NCBI GenBank assembly: GCA_934432725.1
Contig: CAKRZE010000001.1
Location: 124,001-188,000 of the forward strand
Direction of reading: 5' to 3'
Source: an uncultured Eubacteriales bacterium
GTDB lineage: Bacteria > Bacillota > Clostridia > Oscillospirales > CAG-272
Length of the DNA stretch: 64,000 nt
A model generated the notes under the pieces. The model made no database searches. It saw only the letters and a list, made by a program, of their open reading frames with translations, and was not told the origin of the DNA. A program made the translations under genes and the position numbers. How positions within the stretch are numbered: the stretch's first letter is position 1; every line of letters begins with the position of its first letter. This document shows, in pieces, positions 43,814 through 52,835 of this stretch.

Positions 43814-45703
43814 TTATCTGCGTTTCTCGCGGATTTCGCAAAGGATGTCCTCCATAAACCGGTCAACCGGCATAGCGCCGAGATCGACACCCTTTCTGCT
43901 TCGAACTGCGACCGCGCCGTTTTCCGCTTCCTTTGCACCGATGACCAGCATATACGGAACCTTCTGAAGCTGCGCCTCACGGATTTTATAGCCGATTTTT
44001 TCGTTCCGCGCATCCGTTTCTGTCCGGATCCCGGCGGCAGTCAGCTTGTCTGCAACCGCCTTTGCGTATTCTGCCTGATCATCTCCGATCGGAAGAATTT
44101 TTACCTGCGTCGGAGCAATCCACACAGGGAGCGCTCCGGCATACTTCTCCAGCATATAGGCAAGCGTCCGCTCATAGCAGCCGAGCGAGGTGCGGTGAAT
44201 GATATACGGCGTTTTCTTCTGGTTATCGGAGTCTACATACTCCATACCGAACTGCTTTGCAAGAAGCAGGTCGATCTGAATCGTGGCAAGCGTATCCTCC
44301 TTGCCGAAGACGTTCTTATACTGCACATCCAGCTTCGGACCGTAGAACGCTGCTTCGTCAATGCCGATCGTGTAATCCACATGCAGGTCATTCAGAATCT
44401 TTGCCATCAGGCTCTGCGCCTCTTCCCACTGCTCCGGCGTACCCTCATATTTGTTGTGCGGGTTGGCGGGATCCCACTGCGAGAAGCGGAAGGTGCAGTC
44501 CTCAAGCAGACCGACAGTGCCGAGGAAATACTGAATCAGCTCCAGACAGCCCTTGAACTCCTCCTCCAGCTGCTCCGGACGAAGAATCAGATGCCCTTCG
44601 GAGATTGTGAACTGCCGGACACGGATCAGACCGTGCATTTCGCCGCTGTCCTCATTGCGGAACAGCGTTGAGGTTTCACCGAGCCGCATCGGCAGATCGC
44701 GATAGGAACGGTTCTTGTTCAGGAAGACCTGATACTGGAACGGGCAGGTCATCGGACGGAGCGCAAAGCACTCTTTTGTATAGTCGTTCGGATCGCCCAC
44801 CACGAACATGCCGTCCAGATAGTGATCCCAGTGACCGGAAATCTTATAAAGCTCCCGCTTTGCCATCAGCGGAGTTTTGGTCAGAAGATATCCGCGCGAC
44901 TGCTCCGTATCCTCCACCCAGCGCTGAAGCAGCTGAATGACCCTGGCGCCCTTCGGCAGCATGATCGGCAGTCCCTGCCCTACGCAATCCACGGTCGTAA
45001 AATACTCCAGCTCTCTGCCGATTTTGTTGTGGTCGCGCTTTTTCGCTTCCTCCTGCTGTGCAAGATATGCATTCAGCTCCTCCTTGGTCGGGAATGCAAT
45101 GCCGTAAATGCGCTGAAGCATCTTGTTCTTCGCATTTCCCTCCCAGTACGCGCCGGTGCACTGCGTCAGACGGAACGCCTTGACAGAGCCGGTCGAAAAC
45201 AGATGCGGCCCGGCACAGAGATCGACGAATTCGCCCTGTCTGTAGAAGGAAATGTCATCCCCCTCCGGGATGCGGGCGATCAGGGCAACCTTGTACGGCT
45301 CTTCTCTGCTCTCCATCAGGCGGACAGCCTCATCGCGGGGCAGAAGAAAGCGCTCCATACGCAGATTTTCATGCACAATCTTCTTCATCTCACCCTCAAT
45401 CGTCTTCAGCACCTCGGGTGTAAACGGAACATCGCTGTCGATATCGTAATAAAACCCGTTGTCAATAGCAGGTCCGATGGTCAGCTTAGCTGCCGGATAC
45501 AGGCGCTTGACCGCCTGAGCAAGAACATGGGACGCCGTATGCCAGAATACTTTTTTTCCGGCGGGATCCGCGAAGGTGACAGGCTCAGCGGTCTTTCCCG
45601 CAGCCACCTCATGGGAAAGCTCCGTGTTTGTTCCGTCCACGGATGCGCAAAGCACATTCTTATCCATTTTTCCGGCTTCCTTTAAAATTTCATATGCAGT
45701 CAT
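43814..45703 (-). CDS. thrS: threonine--tRNA ligase
   Basis: A 629-residue class II aminoacyl-tRNA synthetase that attaches threonine to tRNA-Thr. A short TGS-like N-terminus (1-45) is followed by the editing domain (WHTASHVLAQAVKRLYP, about 54-70; H-x3-H type), then the catalytic core. This includes zinc-ligand Cys in MTCPFQYQVF and motif 2 FRNEDSGEMHGLIRVRQF, and motif 3 contains TSLGCYERTLAYMLEKYAGALPVWIAP. The anticodon-binding domain is C-terminal (VKILPIGDDQAEYA onward). The length is usual. Expression is controlled by the T-box leader immediately upstream. GAGGAGGG precedes the ATG. Confidence 0.97.
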   Translation of the reverse strand: MTAYEILKEAGKMDKNVLCASVDGTNTELSHEVAAGKTAEPVTFADPAGKKVFWHTASHVLAQAVKRLYPAAKLTIGPAIDNGFYYDIDSDVPFTPEVLKTIEGEMKKIVHENLRMERFLLPRDEAVRLMESREEPYKVALIARIPEGDDISFYRQGEFVDLCAGPHLFSTGSVKAFRLTQCTGAYWEGNAKNKMLQRIYGIAFPTKEELNAYLAQQEEAKKRDHNKIGRELEYFTTVDCVGQGLPIMLPKGARVIQLLQRWVEDTEQSRGYLLTKTPLMAKRELYKISGHWDHYLDGMFVVGDPNDYTKECFALRPMTCPFQYQVFLNKNRSYRDLPMRLGETSTLFRNEDSGEMHGLIRVRQFTISEGHLILRPEQLEEEFKGCLELIQYFLGTVGLLEDCTFRFSQWDPANPHNKYEGTPEQWEEAQSLMAKILNDLHVDYTIGIDEAAFYGPKLDVQYKNVFGKEDTLATIQIDLLLAKQFGMEYVDSDNQKKTPYIIHRTSLGCYERTLAYMLEKYAGALPVWIAPTQVKILPIGDDQAEYAKAVADKLTAAGIRTETDARNEKIGYKIREAQLQKVPYMLVIGAKEAENGAVAVRSRKGVDLGAMPVDRFMEDILCEIREKRR

Positions 45704-45711
45704 GTTTGACC

Positions 45712-45940
45712 CTCCTCAAAAAATCGACCCCGGACAGCGATGCTGATCTGCTGTCCGGGGTGAAGATAATAGTAACTATCCGCACGGTTCCACCCGAGCT
45801 TTTCACTCATTTATGGAATTGTTCAAACGGATGGTACCCTTCCGATGCAAAGGTCCTGCTTTCAGCCTGTGGCACGGACTCTCTGTGCAATGTCGCTTCG
45901 GTCGGACGTGTTCCGTCCTCATACAGTTTTCTCTGTATGT
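45712..45940 (-). ncRNA. T-box leader of thrS
   Basis: The minus-strand leader contains AGAGAG, the GGCTGAAAGC segment, and the T-box core GGGTGGAACCGTGCGG (about 45780-45796). A terminator follows: ACCCCGGACAGC pairs with GCTGTCCGGGGT, followed by TTTTTT (about 45715-45763). Uncharged tRNA would pair at GGAACC and favour the antiterminator. A GGGTACCATCC loop offers ACC, a threonine codon, as specifier; that assignment is inferred from position. Stem I looks short compared with the longest T-boxes. Confidence 0.85.
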
Positions 45941-45944
45941 TTTC

Positions 45945-45973
45945 ATTGTAGCACAGCCTTTTTCTTTTGTCAA
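45945..45973 (-). promoter_or_regulatory. sigma-A promoter of the thrS T-box transcript
   Basis: Minus strand TTGACA (45968-45973), 17-bp spacer, TGC-TACAAT (45945-45950). Confidence 0.8.
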
Positions 45974-46159
45974 GCAGTCTTTTGCAAAAGTACGCAGAGA
46001 TTTTGTCTGCCTGTCAACGCAGTGCAAAGACGCATATCCGCTGCCGGTATAGAGACTCCCAGCCCCGAAAGGAAGGAGCGGGACGCCGCAGAGACCTCAG
46101 AGAGGCTGTTTGCTTTGCTCTTCCGGAAGCAATTGTAAAAGCATTGCAAAGACCGCTTT

Positions 46160-46196
46160 AATCCGAAGCCCGCGCGTATTTCGGGCTCCGATTCCT
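46160..46196 (-). terminator. stem-loop after the PD-(D/E)xK-like gene
   Basis: Minus strand: AATCGGAGCCCG pairs (with G-T pairs) with CGGGCTTCGGATT around a 9-nt loop. No long U-tract follows. Confidence 0.45.
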
Positions 46197-46223
46197 TCTG
46201 CTGTCCTGATTTCTGTCTCCCCG

Positions 46224-46949
46224 TCAGGCGTTTACCGTCTGCGCTGAGGAGTTCGCAGAGGACGCGGGCTTTCGACCATACAAATAAGCCCTCCCCCGCT
46301 TTCCGGTCCGTTCGATTACTCCGAGCTTTAAAAGCACCGACAGCCCGCGTGCGGCAAGCGTTCTGCTAATCCGGCAGACGGCAGCAAGCTCCTTTGCCTC
46401 AAACGGGTCCTTCAGCGTATCCGGAAGCATTCCCGAAAAATCCTCGGGAGTGTCAAGAGAAATCCAGCTGTCAATCGCAACGGGAATACGCTCCGCCCGT
46501 GTGGAGCCGCGCTTTTTATCACGGCTCCAGCCGTTCAGATTCCGGTACTCCTCCGCATCCACCATGCAGATCCGAAAATGCAGACGCTCATGCGGAAGAA
46601 GCTCCCGCAAAGAATACAGCTCATAAAATATCTCCTGCGGCACACCCGTTTTCGGCGATTTTCTCTTTTTTGTCATATCGCCGCTGGTCTGGTCGATCCA
46701 AATCAGCCACTTCACACGCGTCACCGGATAAACGACCGTGACATCATTGCCGTTGTCCAGAAAACAGCGGAGCTTGTCCTTCATGGCATAAAAATTTCTG
46801 GTCTGAACCTCGGTAATCCGGTTTCCGTCCAGAATATCCGCCACATACCCGCAGCACTTTACCTCCTGCTTTGCCTGATCCGGCTGGAGATAATTTTTCA
46901 GACTGGCGTGCAGCGTTTTTTCCTTCAGCTCCCCGATTCCTTTTCCCAT
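46224..46949 (-). CDS. conserved protein with PD-(D/E)xK-like nuclease motif and C-terminal winged helix
   Basis: A 241-residue soluble protein beginning MGKGIGELKEKTLHASLKNY. The segment GYVADILDGNRITEVQT (34-50) has the spacing of a PD-(D/E)xK active site (D38, then E47-x-Q49). The middle part (VVYPVTRVKWLIWID, MTKKRKSPKTG) would complete such a fold. The C-terminal 60 residues (LAAVCRISRTLAARGLSVLLKLGVIERTGKRGRAYLYGRKP) look like a winged helix-turn-helix. I infer a DNA-associated nuclease or binding protein; this is motif reading, not a database match. The frame extends to 47000, but GAGGT precedes the ATG at 46949. It lies between thrS and a Cys-rich protein gene, and no restriction-modification partners are nearby. 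Confidence 0.55.
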   Translation of the reverse strand: MGKGIGELKEKTLHASLKNYLQPDQAKQEVKCCGYVADILDGNRITEVQTRNFYAMKDKLRCFLDNGNDVTVVYPVTRVKWLIWIDQTSGDMTKKRKSPKTGVPQEIFYELYSLRELLPHERLHFRICMVDAEEYRNLNGWSRDKKRGSTRAERIPVAIDSWISLDTPEDFSGMLPDTLKDPFEAKELAAVCRISRTLAARGLSVLLKLGVIERTGKRGRAYLYGRKPASSANSSAQTVNA

Positions 46950-47089
46950 TGCCTGTACCTCTTTCGTTGCCGCCGGTGTCCGGCAGTTTTTGCGGTGCAT
47001 TCCAAACTGCCGGACAGTCCTTCGGCGTACATTCCGTTGCTTTTCACGCAGGAACGGAAACGGTTTCTCCCCGTTTCATCCGCGTTCCG

Positions 47090-47920
47090 TTATTTTCTCT
47101 GGCAGCCGCAGCCGTCCGGACCGTGAAACGGCGGCGGAGAAAACTCGCTGACCGGAAACGCCATCCGTTCAAACATCGCGCAGGGATCGTGATCTCCTGC
47201 AGGCGGGCATACCTTATCCGGAACATTGTATTCCACCGCCTGGAGCTGATACTGACCGGGACGTTCGATCCGGACCACCGAGAAGAAACCGAGCGACAGG
47301 CTCAGATACTTTTCACGGTCTCCGTCACGCTCGCACAGGCATCCGCTGAGCATGTTCAGCACGCGCTCCGGAAAATCCTCGGAGCCGCAGCACGGGCACT
47401 TGCAGACCTCCTTGACGCAGCAGCCGAGCACAACGGGATCCACCGTTTCGACTACCGCAACAGGCAGATTGTTTCCCATGCTTGCCGCGCAGCTTTGACA
47501 CGGTTCGTCATCTCCGTTGCTGCGGAAAACATGCACATTTCCTTCGGAACCGTACAGAACCGACCGCTTTTCACAGCAGCAGACACCGTCAAATTCCTGC
47601 GGTCTTCCGGGCGCCACACAGGCTTCGAACACCGCTTTCACATAAAAACGGATCCGGATCTGATAAAATCCGCGATTAAATGCAACCGGCTCCACATCGA
47701 TATTCATCCCGCAGATCTCGGCACATTTGGCGCGGACACTGCTTGCCTTCTCTATGATATCCTGTCCGAAGTCGGTCAGATAACACCGAACGTCCTCAAA
47801 ACAATCCTTATCCCTGCAGCTGTCATAAATGCGGTTGCAGTCCACGCAGATCGTTTCCCGGCAGTTCTGCTGTATATTTCTGCTATCGGGCATATGTTTG
47901 TTTCCCCCATTCTTTGGCAT
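47090..47920 (-). CDS. cysteine-rich conserved hypothetical protein
   Basis: A 276-residue protein without signal peptide or membrane segments and with 26 or more cysteines. They come in pairs or clusters: CVDCNRIYDSC, CFEDVRC, VCCCEK, CQSC, LGCC, CKCPCC, CLC and GCGC. Spacing such as C-x-C-x-CC suggests metal binding or disulfide cross-linking. Cys-rich proteins of this kind occur in clostridial spore coats, but nothing here proves that role. Two starts are possible. The ATG at 47920 follows AAGGAA plus a GCTTCC/GGAAGC hairpin with a 12-nt spacer, as in the other hairpin leaders. The ATG at 47893 has its own GGGGGAA. Confidence 0.55.
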   Translation of the reverse strand: MPKNGGNKHMPDSRNIQQNCRETICVDCNRIYDSCRDKDCFEDVRCYLTDFGQDIIEKASSVRAKCAEICGMNIDVEPVAFNRGFYQIRIRFYVKAVFEACVAPGRPQEFDGVCCCEKRSVLYGSEGNVHVFRSNGDDEPCQSCAASMGNNLPVAVVETVDPVVLGCCVKEVCKCPCCGSEDFPERVLNMLSGCLCERDGDREKYLSLSLGFFSVVRIERPGQYQLQAVEYNVPDKVCPPAGDHDPCAMFERMAFPVSEFSPPPFHGPDGCGCQRK

Positions 47921-47992
47921 TCGGATACGAAAGCTTCCGCATCGGAAGCCGTATCTTCCTTACCATTCTATGCAGGAAACATTTTTCTGGCA

Positions 47993-48050
47993 CACAAAAA
48001 GAATCTGCCGATTCCCCGGATTCCGGAGAAAGGGCAGATCCTCTGCTTTT
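47993..48050 (-). terminator. terminator of the P-loop protein gene
   Basis: Minus strand: GGATCTGCC pairs with GGCAGATTC (with G-T pairs), with an inner TCCGG/CCGGG element and a following TTTTTG. Confidence 0.65.
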
Positions 48051-48051
48051 G

Positions 48052-48459
48052 TCAGATCAGGGCGCGTACCGCCTCCGGAAGAGCCTCCGGTGCGCAGGAA
48101 ACCGTCATCACCACGTTCAGCTCCTTGTCCTCCGCAAATGCCTTGACAGCCAGAACAAACCGTTCAAATGTATCGAGCTTGTTGTCGCAGATCTTCAGGG
48201 CAGAATCAATAAACAGATCGGTCAGATCGTGATTGCTCGCGTAAATTCCCGCAAGGAAGCCATACAGTGCATCCGCACTGGCAATCCTGTATTCGTCGGT
48301 ATCGATCAGGCGCGCCTGATAGTTAATCTCATGAATCAGCTTTCCGCCCTTTTCAAGGCAGACAACCGAACCGGGGGTTTCGTTGACCTTCGCATTGACC
48401 ATCTCGATCAGTGTCTTTGTTTTTCCGGATCCCTTCAGGCCCACAATGAGTTTTAGCAT
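48052..48459 (-). CDS. small P-loop ATP-binding protein
   Basis: A 135-residue protein with a Walker A motif GLKGSGKT (7-14) at its N-terminus. A strand and acidic segment, LTDLFIDSALKICDN (about 78-92), could carry the Walker B-like Asp, and VVMTVSCAPEALP (about 117-129) the final strand. It is smaller than normal kinases or GTPases. Clostridial homologues are often mis-named PilT-like, but no motility gene is nearby. The function is unknown. AAACGGAGGT precedes the ATG. The gene lies 48 bp after pgi in the same direction, so the two may be co-transcribed, and it ends at its own terminator. Confidence 0.7.
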   Translation of the reverse strand: MLKLIVGLKGSGKTKTLIEMVNAKVNETPGSVVCLEKGGKLIHEINYQARLIDTDEYRIASADALYGFLAGIYASNHDLTDLFIDSALKICDNKLDTFERFVLAVKAFAEDKELNVVMTVSCAPEALPEAVRALI

Positions 48460-48507
48460 AAAAAATACCTCCGTTTAAGTTATTGTGAAGGTGACGGCAC
48501 ATGGCAG

Positions 48508-49860
48508 TCACCGGATTCGCTTCAAAAGTGCCTCGCGTTTGATCCTGTTTTTTTCGCCCGGCTTTCCGAGCAGCGCATACATATTATCTTTATATCCCTC
48601 TACTCCCGGCTGATTGAACGGGTTGACCCCGAGGATATAGCCGGACAAGGCGCATGCCGTCTCAAAGAAGTACACCAGATATCCGAAGTGGAAAGCGTCC
48701 CGCTTTCCGAGCGTCAAAAGGATATTCGGCACTCCTCCGTCGGTGTGGGACAAAACGGTTGCGAGATAGGCGTTTTTCTGAACCTCATAAAGCGGCTTTC
48801 CCGCAACGCAATTCATCTCATCGGAATCGGCTTCATCATACGGAATGACCGCAGTGTCCTCTTCCGCTCCGAAGAAGACAACCGTTTCAAAGAGATTTCT
48901 CTCCCCCTGCTGAATCAGCTGACCGAGAGAATGCAGATCTGTGGAGAATACGGCGGATGCCGGGAAAATCCCCTTGCCGTCCTTGCCCTCCGATTCACCG
49001 TAAAGCTGCTTCCACCATTCGCCTGTCATGGCAAAAGCGGGCTCATATGCAGCCAGAATTTCTATCTTTTTGCCGCCTCTGTACAAAATGTTGCGCAAAG
49101 CTGCATAGCGCGCGCAGTCGTTGTCCGGCGTTGCATCCAGCATATAGGCTTCTCTCGCCCTTGCCGCGCCCTCCATCATAGCAGATATGTCGATTCCGGC
49201 AACCGCAATCGGCAGAAGTCCGACAGCCGTCAGAACAGAATACCGTCCGCCGATATCATCCGGAATGACAAAGCATTCATAGCCCATATCAACGGCAAAG
49301 GGCTTTAGGTTTCCGCGCGCCCGGTCGGTCGTCACAAAAATCCGTTTCCGCGCCTCCTCTTTTCCGCAGCGCTCTTCCAGCATCATGCGGAAGAAGCGGA
49401 ATGCGATAGCGGGTTCTGTCGTTGTGCCGGATTTCGAAATAACATTGATGCATACCCGTTTGCCCTCACAAAGCGCAAGCAGCTCATTCAGGCAGGCAGT
49501 GCTGATGCTGTTTCCGGCAAAATAAATCTCCGGTCCCTCTTTCCCATCTTTTTTTATGCGGTTGTACAGCTGTCCGCGGCAAAATTCAATGGCTGCCCTT
49601 GCACCGAGATAGGAGCCGCCGATGCCGATAACTATAAAAATATCGCAGTTTTGCCGGATATAGGAGGCTGCCTTCTGAATGCGCGCGAACTCTTCCCGGT
49701 CATAAGCGACCGGCAGATCGACCCATCCGAGAAACGAACTTCCGGCGCCGCTGCGGTTTTTAATCAGATCATATGCATGAACAACCTCGGTCCGCATGTC
49801 GGAGCGCTGTTGATCCGTGATATAGTCCTTCAGATATTTTTCAGACAATGTTAAATTCAT
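48508..49860 (-). CDS. pgi: glucose-6-phosphate isomerase
   Basis: Pgi interconverts glucose-6-phosphate and fructose-6-phosphate in glycolysis. The 450-residue protein has the length of the short Firmicute Pgi group. Landmarks are IGIGGSYLGARA (about 73-84), the phosphate-binding SKSGTTTEPA (about 138-147), the catalytic region including GGRYSVLTAVGLLP (about 199-212) and the C-terminal NQPGVEGYKDNMY motif (about 415-427). The ATG at 49860 is preferred over 49869 because GAGGGA would touch the first ATG directly. A strong promoter with a 17-bp spacer lies at 49890-49918. Confidence 0.95.
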   Translation of the reverse strand: MNLTLSEKYLKDYITDQQRSDMRTEVVHAYDLIKNRSGAGSSFLGWVDLPVAYDREEFARIQKAASYIRQNCDIFIVIGIGGSYLGARAAIEFCRGQLYNRIKKDGKEGPEIYFAGNSISTACLNELLALCEGKRVCINVISKSGTTTEPAIAFRFFRMMLEERCGKEEARKRIFVTTDRARGNLKPFAVDMGYECFVIPDDIGGRYSVLTAVGLLPIAVAGIDISAMMEGAARAREAYMLDATPDNDCARYAALRNILYRGGKKIEILAAYEPAFAMTGEWWKQLYGESEGKDGKGIFPASAVFSTDLHSLGQLIQQGERNLFETVVFFGAEEDTAVIPYDEADSDEMNCVAGKPLYEVQKNAYLATVLSHTDGGVPNILLTLGKRDAFHFGYLVYFFETACALSGYILGVNPFNQPGVEGYKDNMYALLGKPGEKNRIKREALLKRIR

Positions 49861-49889
49861 ATCACACATTCCCTCTGTTTCTTGTTTAT

Positions 49890-49918
49890 ATTATACCACA
49901 TCAGTTTCCCCATTTCAA
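49890..49918 (-). promoter_or_regulatory. sigma-A promoter of pgi
   Basis: Minus strand TTGAAA (49913-49918), 17-bp spacer, TATAAT (49890-49895). Confidence 0.8.
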
Positions 49919-50403
49919 GGGGAAACTATGAAAAAAATCTAAGCAAATAAAAATTCAGCAAAACATCACATTTGCAAACCTCCGGATATACTCTTTCCGA
50001 TGGGAAAATCCCCGCACCGGGTGCCGAAAAAAGAGCCTTGCAGCCCGAAATCCGCACAGTGCCGCAGCGCGCGCCGGCAGTGTCTTTCTGCCGAACGGTG
50101 CAGGACATGTCTGGCAGCTCGCCGGGCGGCACCGCGCCCCGAAAAAGAAAACGGCAGGACAGCGCAGACCGCAGGAAACCGAAAAATGCTCAAAATTGCT
50201 TTCCCGATCAGACCGCTGCGCACCGAAACACTTTTCCCGTCAGCAAACAAAAGACTTGGCACAAAAGCGGCCCTCCGTTCGGAAAAACAGCGCGCAGCAT
50301 CCAGTCCTGTCGGAAATCAGCTTCTTTCCATACATATGCTCCCCGGCAAAGCTTTATTTCCGACGGAAAGATAAACGGCCGCGCAAAAATCCGCCGTCTG
50401 AAC
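49919..50403. other. intergenic region between pgi and rnpB
   Basis: No gene could be supported in this ~480-bp stretch. Frames on both strands are arginine-rich, lack ribosome binding sites and look like random reading of GC-rich DNA. Confidence 0.4.
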
Positions 50404-50404
50404 G

Positions 50405-50439
50405 AAAAAACACCGCAGCCCGGAAAACCGGAGCTGCGG
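50405..50439 (-). terminator. terminator of rnpB
   Basis: Minus strand: CCGCAGCTCCGG pairs with CCGGGCTGCGG around TTTT, followed by TGTTTTTTCG. Confidence 0.85.
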
Positions 50440-50442
50440 CGC

Positions 50443-50817
50443 TTTGACCAGACCTGTAAGCCGGGTTCTGTCATATCCCTTTCGGAACGTTACGGTCATC
50501 TGTCTTGTTCTGCCGTTACCGGCAGACTCTGTGCCACCCAGGAGATTCCGGCGGGCAGCCGTGACGGTTTCCCGTCCTCTCCACGGTGTTGCTTCGGATA
50601 GGGTTTACATTTGCACGGTGTTACCACAGTGCCGGTGAGCTCTTACCTCGCCTTTCCATCCTTACATGATGAAGCCATCATGCGGTTTATTTCTGTTGCA
50701 CTTTCCCGGAGGTCACCCTCGGCGGACGTTATCCGTTATCCTGCCCTGCGAAGCCCGGACTTTCCTCACGCTGACACCTTTCGGCAACACAGCGCGCGAT
50801 CGTACCGTCTGGTCATC
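50443..50817 (-). ncRNA. rnpB: RNase P RNA component
   Basis: The catalytic RNA that removes the 5' leader of pre-tRNA. On the minus strand the 5' P1 arm GACCAGAC (50807-50814) pairs with GTCTGGTC (50446-50453). The universally conserved GAGGAAAGTCCGGGC, the GGTAAACCC-like P15 region (TGTAAACCCTATCCG) and ACAGAACCCGGCTTAC before the 3' P1 arm are all present. The length of about 375 nt is typical. The exact ends are estimated from P1 and the promoter. Confidence 0.95.
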
Positions 50818-50821
50818 TTTT

Positions 50822-50849
50822 ATTATACACATTTTCGGGAAAATGTCAA
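50822..50849 (-). promoter_or_regulatory. sigma-A promoter of rnpB
   Basis: Minus strand TTGACA (50844-50849), 16-bp spacer, TATAAT (50822-50827), directly before the RNase P RNA. Confidence 0.85.
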
Positions 50850-51379
50850 CCGAAAAGCAAGAATCGGTTCACGATTCCGGCAGTCGGCGCTCTCTTCCGG
50901 AAATCTCCCATTGCCACGCGCCTCCTTCAACCTCCGAAAAAGCATCGGGGCAGCGCCTGCATATGATAAGCCCCCGAACCTGACGCAAAGGTCCCCTGCG
51001 GCTCACTCCGCACATCGGACGGCAGCCTGCACCGTCCCCGCAGAACCGGGCATTTCCTTTCCCATCATGGAACAGCATACCGCAAAGAGGATAGAAAGCC
51101 GGCGTTCTGTGCATTTTATTGCAGAGCAGGAACGCCGCCTGTAGCCTTTTCATGCCGTTCCGCGCCATACGTTCAGCCCGGCTGTCAAGTCGGTCCGGCT
51201 TCGCTTTCAACAGCGCCGCCCGGCGGGTCCGGCATTCCGTCTTAAAGTATATTCGGCAAGTCTCCGGCTGCCCCGCCCCCGGATGCTCTTCCGAAAGCAA
51301 TGCCGGAAATGAAGCCGTTTTGCAACGATTTTCACACAGTTATAAGCCGCCGTACAAAGAATCCGGTCATTTTCGCCGA
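50850..51379. other. intergenic region between rnpB and pdxY
   Basis: No gene or repeat could be supported. The two flanking promoters are divergent. Confidence 0.4.
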
Positions 51380-51408
51380 TTGACAAACGGGGCTAAACTC
51401 GTTATAAT
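51380..51408 (+). promoter_or_regulatory. sigma-A promoter of the pyridoxal kinase gene
   Basis: TTGACA (51380-51385), 17-bp spacer, TATAAT (51403-51408). An adjacent tandem repeat duplicates TATAATAACAT. Confidence 0.85.
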
Positions 51409-51484
51409 AACATTATAATAACATTGCCGTGCAGTGAATCCCGGCATGCTTTCACTGCGCAAGCATCTGATTCCGGAGGTTTCC

Positions 51485-52321
51485 ATGAACGATAAAAAAG
51501 TTTTGACCGTACAGGATATTTCCTGCGTCGGACAGTGCTCCCTCACCGTTGCGCTTCCGATCATCTCGGCATGCGGGATCGAGACCTGCGTGCTTCCCTC
51601 TGCGGTACTGTCAACGCACACCGGAGGGTTTACCGGCTATACCTTTCGCGATCTGACGGGAGACATTCCCGCAATCGTCCGCCACTGGAAAAAGGAAGGG
51701 ATTTCTTTTGACGCAATCTACAGCGGCTACCTCGGAAGCAGAGAACAGATCGCCTTGGTAAAGGAAATCATGCACACCATGGGAACTCCGGACAGCATTT
51801 CCATCGCAGACCCTGCTATGGCTGACAACGGAAAGCTGTATCCCGGCTTTGACGATGCTTTTGTAGAGGATATGAAGCAGCTCTGCTCCGCGGCGGACAT
51901 CATACTGCCCAACATCACAGAAGCATGCCTGCTGACCGGAACGGAATACCGTGAGGTATACGACAAAGCCTATATCGACCGCCTTCTGACCGCGCTTTCG
52001 GCAGCGGGAGCGGGCACCATCGTGCTGACCGGGGTCGGCTACACCCCGGACACGACCGGCGTTGTCACAAAGGAGCCGGGAAAAGCTCCCGTTCACTATA
52101 TTCATAAGCGGTTTCCGACCGGATGTCACGGCACGGGAGATGTGTTTGCCTCCGCCTTCACCGGTGCGCTCCTGCGGGGCAGATCCGTGTGCGAAGCAGC
52201 CAAAATAGCCGCTGACTTTACGCTTCGCTGCATTGAAAACACACTGCCGGACGAAAAGCATCGCTACGGGGTAAAATTTGAGCAGATGCTCCCTTCTTTG
52301 ATCCGCGCTCTGGAGGAATAA
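51485..52321 (+). CDS. pdxY: pyridoxal/pyridoxamine kinase (PdxY/PdxK type)
   Basis: A 278-residue ribokinase-fold enzyme that phosphorylates pyridoxal, pyridoxine or pyridoxamine in B6 salvage. Marks are VQDISCVGQCSLTVALPIISACG (8-30), PSAVLSTHTGGF (38-49), the SGYLGS segment (about 78-83), PNITEA (about 152-157) and the C-terminal anion hole/catalytic GCHGTGDVFASA (about 214-225), with the catalytic Asp in GTGD. The TxxHG-F pattern and lack of a ThiD-like insert favour the PdxK/PdxY group. The ATG at 51485 has CGGAGG upstream; the frame opens earlier at a GTG without support. It is probably monocistronic. Confidence 0.9.
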   Translation: MNDKKVLTVQDISCVGQCSLTVALPIISACGIETCVLPSAVLSTHTGGFTGYTFRDLTGDIPAIVRHWKKEGISFDAIYSGYLGSREQIALVKEIMHTMGTPDSISIADPAMADNGKLYPGFDDAFVEDMKQLCSAADIILPNITEACLLTGTEYREVYDKAYIDRLLTALSAAGAGTIVLTGVGYTPDTTGVVTKEPGKAPVHYIHKRFPTGCHGTGDVFASAFTGALLRGRSVCEAAKIAADFTLRCIENTLPDEKHRYGVKFEQMLPSLIRALEE

Positions 52322-52792
52322 ATCTGCCGCGCGGCTCTTTTGCGGACCAATGCAATCTGCACAGCCCAATGGCAGATCATACCCTTCCCGCATCTGCGTT
52401 TTCCGTCCGAACCGCAGCCGCACGGAGACGGGCGCACAGGCAGCACAGCTCCCAGTCGGCATGCTCATCATTCCGGAGCCTGTGCCGCCGTGCGCTTCCG
52501 GTCACACGCCCTCCGGCAAAGCAGCCATCCCGAAAGAGCGCAGCCGGGACCCCGATTCGAACGGCGGCAGCCGGAACCCACGTCAGGACCGCAGCTTCCG
52601 TCCGCCTGCCCGGGAAATGCAAAGCCGCCGGTTTGGCAAAAAGCTTTGATTTCATTTTTTCGGAACATGCTTTCCGAAGAGGGTGTCAAGCCGATTGCGC
52701 GCCTGCCGGCACCGTTCATCCTCATCCGGTTCGGATCAAATTCCGCGCCGGTCCGTATCCCCGACGCTTTTCCGATCATTTATTCCACCGCG
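52322..52792. other. intergenic region upstream of the pseudouridine synthase
   Basis: A frame continuous with the synthase extends back to 52340, but its content is Ala/Arg/Pro-rich and without motifs, so it is taken as non-coding. Nothing else was recognised. Confidence 0.4.
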
Positions 52793-52835
52793 AGAAAGGA
52801 TGCTTTCGCCTGCACGAAAGTCAGGGTCATTGATA
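52793..52835 (+). promoter_or_regulatory. hairpin-bridged Shine-Dalgarno leader of the pseudouridine synthase
   Basis: AGAAAGGA (52793-52800), then CTTTCG (52803-52808) pairs with CGAAAG (52815-52820) around CCTGCA. Fourteen bases follow to the ATG at 52835. Confidence 0.7.

Noticed and set aside
49966..50262. 98-codon minus-strand frame between pgi and rnpB
   Set aside because: Arg/Ala/Ser-rich, without a ribosome binding site or motif; typical of chance frames in GC-rich intergenic DNA.
52340..52834. N-terminal extension of the pseudouridine synthase frame (165 codons)
   Set aside because: The S4 domain begins at 52835, and the upstream translation is low-complexity Pro/Arg/Ala without homology. 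The hairpin leader lies directly before 52835.
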